Assembly (NCBI GenBank): GCA_023258655.1
Contig: JALQWO010000061.1
Location: forward strand, 1 to 8,808
Length of the DNA stretch: 8,808 nt
Direction: 5' to 3'
DNA from: Bacteroidia bacterium
GTDB taxonomy: Bacteria > Bacteroidota > Bacteroidia > NS11-12g > UBA955
Below, one piece after another: positions 1 through 6,360 of this stretch. The notes below the pieces were generated by a model. The model was given only the letters and a program-made list of their open reading frames with translations. It searched no databases and was not told the origin of the DNA. Each line of letters opens with the position of its first letter. The first letter of the stretch is position 1. The position numbers and the translations under genes are program-made.

Positions 1-378
1 CATGTTGGACGCGTTGGGGGTTTGATTCAAAGCTCCCTTTTCGTGTTCGTGAATGTCGTTGTAGAATTTGTTCCATGACGCCCAACCCGCCGTATCGAAG
101 GAAGCAAATTGGCTATTGTCTCCTTTGGGATAGGCGTAAACTTCTACCCCTGCCATGTGGTTCATTCGGATACAATTGTCGCGCGAAACCGTTGTGTGTG
201 AAAAATGCCAAAGATCCATGGCCGCGGCAGTTTCTGCCCCTGTGCGGATGTTGTAATAAACCGCTTTGCCATATCCAGCGCCCATCGCTACTGAGTCAGA
301 AACCACAGTTTGAGCTTTCAATGGACTGCTGCACAGTGTTGCAATCACGGTGCCTAGAATGATAGATGCTTTTTTCAT
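1..378 (-). CDS. HmuY-like exported protein (3' end missing)
   Basis: The reading frame is open from the ATG at 378-376 to the left edge, giving 126 residues; the C-terminus lies outside the window. Residues 1-23 form a signal peptide (MKK, hydrophobic stretch, then LKAQ). There is no lipobox, so the mature protein should be released to the periplasm or secreted. The body resembles the HmuY-like family of Bacteroidota: a SVAMGAGYGKAVYYNI start (residues 29-44), a Trp-containing strand near W57, an IRMN segment (70-73), GVEVYAYP (77-84), FDTAGWASWNKFYN (94-107) and a GALN motif (115-118). Canonical HmuY is a heme-binding lipoprotein, but many relatives end in a type IX secretion sorting domain, and that end cannot be checked here. 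Heme binding is not shown. The gene is divergent from hscA. Start choice is supported by a TAATTTTG element 15 bases upstream. The family call comes from motif memory and is moderate. Confidence 0.7.
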   Translation of the reverse strand, partial: MKKASIILGTVIATLCSSPLKAQTVVSDSVAMGAGYGKAVYYNIRTGAETAAAMDLWHFSHTTVSRDNCIRMNHMAGVEVYAYPKGDNSQFASFDTAGWASWNKFYNDIHEHEKGALNQTPNASNM

Positions 379-393
379 GTTTTTGTTGTGATG

Positions 394-401
394 CAAAATT
401 A
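394..401 (-). promoter_or_regulatory. -7 promoter element of the HmuY-like gene
   Basis: On the minus strand this reads TAATTTTG, an exact match to the Bacteroidota -7 consensus TAnnTTTG. It ends 15 bases before the ATG at 378, which predicts a very short leader. I see no convincing -33 TTG at the usual distance of about 19-20 bases. Confidence 0.6.
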
Positions 402-503
402 CCGCCACCCCCAACTCTGCGGGCTTTTTCAATTGTAAGGATTTTGTCATAAGAATGTCAGTAAGTGCTGAAATTCTCCTTTTCAAGTCACCCGTTTCCG
501 CCC

Positions 504-511
504 TAACTTTG
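504..511 (+). promoter_or_regulatory. -7 promoter element of hscA
   Basis: TAACTTTG matches the Bacteroidota -7 consensus TAnnTTTG exactly and ends 21 bases before the ATG at 533. A TTTC at 481-484 is a three-of-four match to the -33 TTTG, with a 19-base spacer. The element lies downstream of the alternative in-frame ATG at 455, so transcripts from it could only use the 533 start. Confidence 0.6.
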
Positions 512-532
512 TTGCTTGTTAGCGCGTGTTCG

Positions 533-2404
533 ATGGCCAAGATCAAAATAGATTTGTCAGGAAAAGTTGCCAGACCACAAGTGGTGGTGGGTATTGATTT
601 GGGTACAACCAATAGTTTGGTGGCTTGGGTGAATCCAGCAACCAAACAGGCCGAGGTGATTGGCGATGAATTCGGTCCCTTGGTCCCATCGGTTGTTGGA
701 CTGTTACCAGGAGGTGATGCCCAAGTGGGGGTCTTGGCGAAAGGGGGCTTGGTTACGGCGCCAGAACGCACCATTTTCAGTGTGAAGCGATTGTTGGGTC
801 GGAGTTATCAGGATATTGTCAACTATCAACAGTATTTGGGGTATCGCATCATCGATGAGGACAACGATTCTATGGTGAAAATTGAAGTGGACGGAAAATT
901 TTACAATCCCATCGAACTCAGTGCCATCATCCTCAAAGCCCTTAAAACAAAAGCGGAGAAAGCGCTGAACGCCGACGTAAAACAAGCCGTGGTTACCGTG
1001 CCGGCGTACTTCAATGATGCGCAAAGGCAGGCAACCCGTGATGCAGGGAAATTGGCTGGACTGGAAATATTACGCATCGTGAACGAGCCTACGGCAGCCA
1101 GTTTGAGTTATGGTTTGGGATTGGATCGCGACGAAGTCCATACCGTGTTGGTCTATGATTTGGGTGGAGGAACCTTTGATGTTTCGATTTTACAAATAGA
1201 AGATGGCGTTTTTGATGTGATTGCAACCAAAGGCGATACTGCGCTGGGGGGCGACGACATCGATCGGTCCGTGATGTTGCATTGGCAACAGTTGCATCCC
1301 GCGTTGCTCGGTTTGACATCTGCGGGCGATGTACAGCGCTTGCGTTTGGTGGCAGAGGAAGCCAAAATTGCGTTGAGTCAGTATCCTCAGCAGGAATTTC
1401 GTCGTGATTTTTTGTTGGGCGATGGGTCAATGTTGCTGCTTTCCTTGGATTATCAGGGTCTTGAGGCGGCCGCAAAGGAAGTGTTGCTCAAAACCCAAGA
1501 TTGCATTGCGGCCGCCCTCCGCGATGCTTCCTTGAAACCCGAAAACATTCAAGCCGTAGTTATGGTGGGCGGCTCCACGCGCTACCCCCAAGTGAAAGCC
1601 CTTTTGGAAGCCCAGTTTCCGCATGTGGCTGTCAATAATACCCTCAACCCCGATGAAGTCGTGGCGCTTGGAGCCGCGATCGAAGCGGATGTGCTTGCAG
1701 GGAATCGCAAAGACATTCTGTTGTTGGATGTTACCCCCCTCAGCCTCGGTATTGAAACCGCCGGTGGACTGATGGATGTGCTCGTTCCACGCAACAACAA
1801 AATCCCTTGTAAGGTGGGTCGAGAATATACCACTTCGGTGGATGGACAGGTAAACCTCAAAATCAGCGTATACCAAGGCGAACGCGAACTCGTGGCACAA
1901 AACCGCAAGTTGGGCGAGTTCGTCCTCAAAGGCATCCCTGCCATGCCGGCAGGATTCCCGAAAATAGAAGTCGCATTTGCCCTTGATGCCGATGGTCTGC
2001 TCAAAGTTTCGGCCAAAGAATTGCGCAGCGGTGTGGCCCAACAAATTGAAATCAAACCCCAATATGGACTTACCGATGAACAAGTGGAAGCCATGTTGCT
2101 CGCCGGATTTCAACATGCCCAAGAAGATGTTACCGCACGCTTGCATCAAGAGGCCATCAACGAAGGACAGCAATTGGTCTACCTCGCTCAGCGGTTCATC
2201 GAAAAAAATGCCAATCTGCTCAATGAAAATGAAATGAGCGGAACAAAACAACGAATTGATGCGTTGAAGTGTCTATTGGACGAGCGGAGCGACAAAGACA
2301 GTATCCTGCAAGCGGTGACGGAATTGAATGATTACACCCGTCCTTTTGCCGAGCGATTGATGGATGTTGCCGTGTCTGCCGCGCTCAAAGGCAAAGAAAT
2401 TTGA
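533..2404 (+). CDS. hscA: Fe-S cluster assembly chaperone HscA (Hsp70 family)
   Basis: This 623-residue Hsp70 is of the HscA type. In known systems HscA, with the J-protein HscB, uses ATP to help move Fe-S clusters from the scaffold IscU to target proteins in the cytoplasm. The nucleotide-binding domain spans about residues 17-385: GIDLGTTNS (20-28), FSVKRLLGR (82-90), VPAYFNDAQR (156-165), YDLGGGTFD (208-216) and MVGGSTR (344-350). The linker DILLLDVTPLSL is at 394-405. The substrate-binding part follows, with HscA-like GIPAMPAGF (468-475), LDADGLLKVSAKE (484-496) and IKPQYGLTD (507-515), then a helical lid. The APERTIFSVKRLLGR segment, NSLVA rather than NSCVA, and the end GKEI without EEVD favour HscA over DnaK. 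ATG 533 (MAKIKID) is preferred to ATG 455 because of length and the promoter at 504-511. No hscB, iscU or iscS lies in the window. The beta-barrel gene follows after 5 bases. Confidence 0.88.
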   Translation: MAKIKIDLSGKVARPQVVVGIDLGTTNSLVAWVNPATKQAEVIGDEFGPLVPSVVGLLPGGDAQVGVLAKGGLVTAPERTIFSVKRLLGRSYQDIVNYQQYLGYRIIDEDNDSMVKIEVDGKFYNPIELSAIILKALKTKAEKALNADVKQAVVTVPAYFNDAQRQATRDAGKLAGLEILRIVNEPTAASLSYGLGLDRDEVHTVLVYDLGGGTFDVSILQIEDGVFDVIATKGDTALGGDDIDRSVMLHWQQLHPALLGLTSAGDVQRLRLVAEEAKIALSQYPQQEFRRDFLLGDGSMLLLSLDYQGLEAAAKEVLLKTQDCIAAALRDASLKPENIQAVVMVGGSTRYPQVKALLEAQFPHVAVNNTLNPDEVVALGAAIEADVLAGNRKDILLLDVTPLSLGIETAGGLMDVLVPRNNKIPCKVGREYTTSVDGQVNLKISVYQGERELVAQNRKLGEFVLKGIPAMPAGFPKIEVAFALDADGLLKVSAKELRSGVAQQIEIKPQYGLTDEQVEAMLLAGFQHAQEDVTARLHQEAINEGQQLVYLAQRFIEKNANLLNENEMSGTKQRIDALKCLLDERSDKDSILQAVTELNDYTRPFAERLMDVAVSAALKGKEI

Positions 2405-2409
2405 TACAC

Positions 2410-3192
2410 ATGCAATTCAAACGAATTTTGTACCTCACCTTTTTTGTGCTCGGTGCGCAATACCTTCAAGGTCAAGCAGTGTCCGATTTGGACTATGAGG
2501 GTCGACAGAATTACGGGTTGAAAATGGGTATGGGAATCAATTCCATGTACGGTGGGAAATTGCAGAATCCCCGTCCAACCGTGGGTTTCATGGCCGGTTT
2601 ATACATCCACTCCAACCCTGAAAAAAAGCGTTCGCCTTGGGGGTTTCAAACAGGGGTCGACCTGCGCATGCGAGGTAGCAATTTTGCCAATGCCAAAGCC
2701 ACAGATACCGCCATCAATCGCGCCTACACAAAAATAAGTTTGATGAGCCTGGACCTGCCCCTGCTGGTCAACTATCGATTGTCAAAACAGCGCGACAAAG
2801 AAATCAAACAATTGCAAGGTGGATTACAGCTGGGCTACAACTTCAACTCCGTGTTGTATGTGGGTCCCCAAAAACGCCCGTTGCCCACGGCATTCAATAC
2901 CTATAATTCCATCAAAGAATGGGATCAATTGCCTTTGAAAATGTATGATTTGCAGGCAGTATTGGGTTATCAGTACCGCGGAGAATCACTGGGATACTCG
3001 GTTTCCATGAAAATGGGTCTGCTCAACCTAAACAACAATTTTGTCATTCGGGGAATGACGGATACCGATGGCGACGGTGTCAACGATAAGGAAGTCGAAT
3101 TGATTTCACCCACCACGGATCCGCTCAAAGAAAAGCCCGGTACACCCCAAATGATCGGTACCTGGAGCCTGGAATTGGCCCTGGTTTTTTAA
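2410..3192 (+). CDS. Outer-membrane beta-barrel protein (PorT/OmpA-like)
   Basis: The product is a 260-residue exported protein. Residues 1-22 are a signal peptide (MQFKR, hydrophobic core, LQGQ), probably cut before AVSD. The rest shows alternating hydrophobic and polar residues with many Gly and aromatics: YGLKMGMGINSMYGG (35-49), VGFMAGLYI (58-66), WGFQTGVDLRMRG (77-89), LDLPLLVNY (114-122) and QGGLQLGYNFN (136-146). The LDLPLLVNYRL strand and the terminal Phe (LELALVF) are typical of the small outer-membrane beta-barrel families common in Bacteroidota. Residues 218-228 (DTDGDGVNDKE) look like a calcium-binding loop. The function is unknown. It starts 5 bases after the hscA stop, so the two are likely co-transcribed. 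A TTG at 2401, overlapping the hscA stop, is an alternative start, but ATG 2410 gives the better signal peptide. Confidence 0.78.
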   Translation: MQFKRILYLTFFVLGAQYLQGQAVSDLDYEGRQNYGLKMGMGINSMYGGKLQNPRPTVGFMAGLYIHSNPEKKRSPWGFQTGVDLRMRGSNFANAKATDTAINRAYTKISLMSLDLPLLVNYRLSKQRDKEIKQLQGGLQLGYNFNSVLYVGPQKRPLPTAFNTYNSIKEWDQLPLKMYDLQAVLGYQYRGESLGYSVSMKMGLLNLNNNFVIRGMTDTDGDGVNDKEVELISPTTDPLKEKPGTPQMIGTWSLELALVF

Positions 3193-3208
3193 GCCACCAA
3201 GGATTTCG

Positions 3209-3216
3209 TACCTTTG
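3209..3216 (+). promoter_or_regulatory. -7 promoter element of mtaB
   Basis: TACCTTTG, followed by CAC, is an exact TAnnTTTG match in the 40-base gap after the beta-barrel gene. It ends 16 bases before the mtaB ATG. The -33 region, at the 3' end of the preceding gene, is T-rich (3185-3190) without a clean TTTG. It suggests mtaB has its own promoter. Confidence 0.6.
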
Positions 3217-3232
3217 CACTACCGTTTTTTCT

Positions 3233-4540
3233 ATGTCTACCGTGGCCTTTTATACCCTTGGATGCAAACTCAATTTTGCAGAAAGTAGTGCTATCGGACA
3301 GCAATTGACCAAGGCGGGTTTTGAAAAGCGGGAATTTCAGGAAGGTGCAGACCTTTATGTGATTAACACTTGCAGTGTGACCGATCACGCAGACCGCAAA
3401 TGCAAAAAGGTGGTTCGCGAAGCACTCAAGCAAAATCCTTCCGCTTATGTTGTGGTAATAGGTTGTTATGCGCAGCTCAAGCCCCAAGAAATCGCCCAAA
3501 TTCCTGGGGTTGACATGGTGTTGGGGGCAGCAGAAAAGTTCCAATTGATTGACCATCTCCACACCTTGGTAAAAGAACCCAAAGCGCTCATACATAACGC
3601 GCCTATCAAGGAGGTCAACACCTTCGTGCCGGGTTACAGCGTGGGGGATCGTACCCGCATTTTTTTGAAAGTACAAGACGGCTGTGATTATTTCTGCAGT
3701 TTTTGCACCATTCCGCTCGCGCGGGGCAAAAGCCGGAGTGCTGATGTGGCCGATACCTTGAAATTGGTGGAGGAAGCCGCCCAGCAAGGGGCCAAAGAAA
3801 TTGTTTTGACCGGCGTGAATTTGGGAGATTTTGGGGTTGAACACAACCAAAATTTCTTTGATTTGGTGAAAGCCATAGACGAAGTAGAAGGGGTGGATCG
3901 CTATCGTATCAGCAGCATCGAACCCAATCTCCTCACCGATGAAATCATCGAATTCGTGTCGCAAAGCAAGCGTTTTGTACCCCATTTTCACATTCCATTG
4001 CAAAGTGGTAGCGATGAAATATTGACGCGCATGCGGCGAAAATATTTGAGCGATTTATATCGTTCGAGAATCGCAAAAATCAAGTCGCTCATGCCCCATT
4101 GTGGCATCGGGGTGGATGTGATTGTGGGATTCCCTGGGGAAACCGAAGAGCATTTCCTTGAAACGTATCGCTTTTTGAACGATTTGGATATTTCCTACTT
4201 ACATGTGTTTCCGTATTCAGAGCGTGCCAATACCACCGCCAAGAAAATGAAGGATGTGGTGCCCGTGAAAGTGAGAATGGAGCGCGGCGAGATGCTCAGA
4301 GGCCTGAGTGAAAAGAAACGCATGGCGTTTTATCGCGAGCATCTTGGATCCAGTAGGCCGGTGTTGTTTGAAGAGGAAGAACGCCGGGGTGTGATGTTTG
4401 GCTTTACCGACAACTACATCAAAGTGGCTACAGATTACGATCCCTTGTTGGTGAATACGGTGGTGGATGTGCAATTGGCTTCGCTCAATCCCGAGGGTTG
4501 GGTACAAGCCGAATTTGATTACGCGACCGTTGGGCATTAA
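3233..4540 (+). CDS. mtaB: tRNA t6A37 methylthiotransferase MtaB
   Basis: This 435-residue radical SAM enzyme should add a methylthio group to t6A at position 37 of ANN-decoding tRNAs, giving ms2t6A. The N-terminal UPF0004 domain carries the three cysteines for the auxiliary [4Fe-4S] cluster: C11 (TLGCKLN), C47 (NTCSVTDHADRK) and C78 (GCYAQ). The radical SAM domain has C151-x3-C155-x2-C158 (GCDYFCSFCTIPLARG), then LTGVNLGDFG, ISSIEPN, HIPLQSG and VDVIVGFPGETEE. The C-terminal part (about 365-432) fits a TRAM RNA-binding domain. The spelling TLGCKLN, the CSVTDHADRK motif and GCYAQ favour MtaB over MiaB, whose first motif is usually GCQMN, and over RimO. Length is normal for the family. It has its own promoter and is followed after 9 bases by lgt in the same frame. 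Confidence 0.92.
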   Translation: MSTVAFYTLGCKLNFAESSAIGQQLTKAGFEKREFQEGADLYVINTCSVTDHADRKCKKVVREALKQNPSAYVVVIGCYAQLKPQEIAQIPGVDMVLGAAEKFQLIDHLHTLVKEPKALIHNAPIKEVNTFVPGYSVGDRTRIFLKVQDGCDYFCSFCTIPLARGKSRSADVADTLKLVEEAAQQGAKEIVLTGVNLGDFGVEHNQNFFDLVKAIDEVEGVDRYRISSIEPNLLTDEIIEFVSQSKRFVPHFHIPLQSGSDEILTRMRRKYLSDLYRSRIAKIKSLMPHCGIGVDVIVGFPGETEEHFLETYRFLNDLDISYLHVFPYSERANTTAKKMKDVVPVKVRMERGEMLRGLSEKKRMAFYREHLGSSRPVLFEEEERRGVMFGFTDNYIKVATDYDPLLVNTVVDVQLASLNPEGWVQAEFDYATVGH

Positions 4541-4544
4541 CTTG
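4514..4544 (+). promoter_or_regulatory. Candidate lgt promoter overlapping the mtaB stop
   Basis: TTTG at 4514-4517, a 20-base spacer, and TAACTTG (4538-4544) resemble the Bacteroidota -33/-7 pair, with one T missing from the TTTG of the -7 element. The TAA of the -7 element is also the mtaB stop codon. The element ends 5 bases before the GTG start, so a transcript from it would be nearly or fully leaderless. Confidence 0.4.
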
Positions 4545-4549
4545 CACCG

Positions 4550-5743
4550 GTGTTTCCAACCCTTTATCATTTTCTATTCGATCTTACTGGGATTTCATTG
4601 CCTTTTCTGAAGGTGGTGAATACCTTCGGTTTTTTTGTGGCGATGAGCATCGGTGCTGCTTTTTGGGCGATGTCCACCGAATTTGACCGCAAAACCCTTT
4701 CCGGAGATTTTGCCAAAGTCAAAGTGAAGCAGGTAACAGGCGTGGGCGTGGCCAAAAGCGAATATGTCATCAATGGGTTGATGGCCTTTGTTTTTGGTTA
4801 CAAAATTCTTTACCTCATGGTGGAAACGGGTGAGGGGTTTTCTCCCCAAGACCATGTATTTTCTTCGGAGGGAAGTTGGTTGTTTGGTATTGGTGCGATG
4901 GCGTTTTCGCTCTGGAGGACATGGGTGGCCGACAAAAAACAACGCGGAGAAACACCTTCTGAAACGATTGTGGAGTTGGCTGCCTCTGCTCGGATGTCGA
5001 ACATTACCACGGTTGCGCTGCTCAGCGGTTTTTTGGGTGCCAAAGTATTTCATCTGCTGGAGACGCCAAGTGAAATTCACTGGGAAACGTTTTTGTTGGA
5101 TTTGCTGACCAGTGGTGGATGGACATTCTACGGTGGTCTCATCTGCGGGGCAGCGGGTGTGATATGGTATACCCAAAAACACGGTATGCATTGGCGACAT
5201 GTGTTTGATGCGGGCGGACCGGCGATGATGTTGAGTTACGGATTGGGGCGATTCGGATGTCATTTCTCGGGCGATGGCGATTGGGGTATTGCGAATTTGA
5301 AGTCGAACCCAGGACTGCCCGATTGGGCCTGGGCTTATAAATATCCCCACAATGTGTTGGGGAAAGATTATGCATCGGCGGGGATGGAGTTGATACCGGG
5401 ATGTTCTGGAGAATACTGTTATCAACTATCGGTGCCCGTGTATCCTACGCCCTTGTACGAGGCATTGATGGCCTTGGGGTTGTTTGCTGTTTTGTGGTTT
5501 GTCATACGCAAGTGGTCGTTGGCGCCTTTTCAGTTGTTTTCGGCCTACATGGTGATGGCCGGTGTTGAGCGCATGCTCATCGAATCGATCCGCGAGCATG
5601 GGTCAAGTTTGTATGACGTGGCAGGTTTGTCGTTCAGTCAGGCCCAATTGATTTCTTTGGCATTGATGTTGTTGGGTGTTTTGGGCTGGATTTGGTCGGG
5701 AAAAACGCCAATAAAGACAGCAGTAAACGAAAAAGTTGATTAG
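4550..5743 (+). CDS. lgt: Prolipoprotein diacylglyceryl transferase Lgt
   Basis: Lgt moves diacylglycerol from phosphatidylglycerol to the lipobox cysteine of prolipoproteins in the inner membrane, the first step of lipoprotein maturation. The 397-residue product has several membrane segments, for example 22-40, 76-91, 109-122, 152-170, 190-207 and 303-319. Family signatures are GGWTFYGGLICG (189-200), GLGRFGCHFSGDGDWG (231-246), VYPTPLYE (297-304) and GVERMLIES (338-346). R234 and R341 appear to match E. coli R143 and R239. It is about 100 residues longer than E. coli Lgt, mostly because of an insertion around residues 45-150, which I recall as common in Bacteroidota. The start is GTG at 4550: the mtaB TAA at 4538 is in the same frame and no ATG lies between. 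The FPTLYHFLFDLTG N-terminus fits relatives. DUF4294 follows after 12 bases. Confidence 0.9.
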   Translation: MFPTLYHFLFDLTGISLPFLKVVNTFGFFVAMSIGAAFWAMSTEFDRKTLSGDFAKVKVKQVTGVGVAKSEYVINGLMAFVFGYKILYLMVETGEGFSPQDHVFSSEGSWLFGIGAMAFSLWRTWVADKKQRGETPSETIVELAASARMSNITTVALLSGFLGAKVFHLLETPSEIHWETFLLDLLTSGGWTFYGGLICGAAGVIWYTQKHGMHWRHVFDAGGPAMMLSYGLGRFGCHFSGDGDWGIANLKSNPGLPDWAWAYKYPHNVLGKDYASAGMELIPGCSGEYCYQLSVPVYPTPLYEALMALGLFAVLWFVIRKWSLAPFQLFSAYMVMAGVERMLIESIREHGSSLYDVAGLSFSQAQLISLALMLLGVLGWIWSGKTPIKTAVNEKVD

Positions 5744-5755
5744 ACGTTATCAATC

Positions 5756-6322
5756 ATGAAAAGTTTAAAAGGTTGGGTATTTTTCTTTGCGATGTCTTTG
5801 TCGATGGGCGTGCACGCACAATTTTGGGGTTCGTCTGAACCGCAGAAAGTGGATACCATTGAAACCAGTGATTATCGTCGGATGGACCCGGTCTTGATTT
5901 CGGCGAGTATGGATGAGGAGCGGAAGAAGGAGTATCAACTATTGAAACGTCGGGTCATCAAGACCATGCCGTACGCGAAGATGGCGGCCATGAAGATGCG
6001 GGCAATGGAGGATAAGTTGAATACGATTGAGAACCGCAGGGAGCGGAAAAAATACATCAAACAGTGTGAGGCGAGCATCAAGCAGATGTACATGGAGCAG
6101 TTGAAGAACATGACCATAGGGGAGGGACAGGTATTGATGAAATTGTTGCATCGGGAGACAGGCAAAACGAGTTGGGAGATCATGAAGAATTACCGGGGCA
6201 CCACTGAGGCTTTGTTTTGGCAGGCGTTTGGTAGCTTTTACGGACACAATTTGAAGCAGGAGTATGATCCGGTGTTGGATTATCAGATAGACCACATCAT
6301 CAAACAGGAGCGCTTGGAGTAA
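5756..6322 (+). CDS. DUF4294 family exported protein, function unknown
   Basis: The 188-residue product begins with a signal peptide (MKSLKGWVFFFAMSLSMGV, then HAQ at 20-22), so it should be periplasmic or outer-membrane associated; there is no lipobox. The rest is highly charged and probably helical, rich in Lys, Arg, Glu and Met: YQLLKRRVIKTMPYAKMAA (80-98) and RRERKKYIKQCE (114-125). The C-terminal part matches what I recall of DUF4294: MTIGEGQVLMKLLHRETGKTS (139-159), then ALFWQAFGSFYGHNLKQEYDP, with conserved Arg-Glu-Thr-Gly and Phe-Trp-Gln. The family is found in Bacteroidota and has no known activity. It follows lgt by 12 bases with no visible promoter in the gap, so it is probably co-transcribed with lgt. 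It converges on the permease gene, leaving a 38-base gap. Confidence 0.85.
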   Translation: MKSLKGWVFFFAMSLSMGVHAQFWGSSEPQKVDTIETSDYRRMDPVLISASMDEERKKEYQLLKRRVIKTMPYAKMAAMKMRAMEDKLNTIENRRERKKYIKQCEASIKQMYMEQLKNMTIGEGQVLMKLLHRETGKTSWEIMKNYRGTTEALFWQAFGSFYGHNLKQEYDPVLDYQIDHIIKQERLE

Positions 6323-6360
6323 TTGGAGGCGTTTGGCGCGATGGGGCTTGCCGGCGGGTG

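Noticed and set aside
75..362. Plus-strand open frame of 95 codons near the left edge
   Set aside because: It is the shadow of the minus-strand HmuY-like gene, which has a signal peptide, family motifs and a promoter.
455..532. N-terminal extension of hscA with a lipoprotein-like LVSAC motif
   Set aside because: A cytoplasmic chaperone has no use for it, and a consensus promoter element lies within it.
1427..2251. Long antisense open frame of 274 codons within hscA
   Set aside because: It mirrors the hscA codons, shows no recognisable domain and has no promoter of its own. Long antisense frames are common opposite Hsp70 genes.
533..2404. Main DnaK rather than HscA
   Set aside because: It has NSLVA instead of NSCVA, the HscA-like GIPAMPAG and KPQYGLTD segments, and no acidic EEVD-like tail.
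2401..2409. TTG start for the beta-barrel gene overlapping the hscA stop
   Set aside because: ATG 2410 lies three codons later and gives a standard signal peptide; the extra Met-Ile-His adds nothing.
3125..4003. Antisense open frame of 292 codons across mtaB
   Set aside because: It is opposite a clearly recognised gene, and its translation shows no family motif.
4595..5425. Antisense open frame of 276 codons across lgt
   Set aside because: Its composition is rich in His, Arg and Pro, as expected from the reverse of a membrane-protein gene, and no domain is seen.
6323..6360. Bidirectional terminator in the 38-base convergent gap
   Set aside because: No stem of useful length followed by a T-run is visible; GCCGGC alone is too short.
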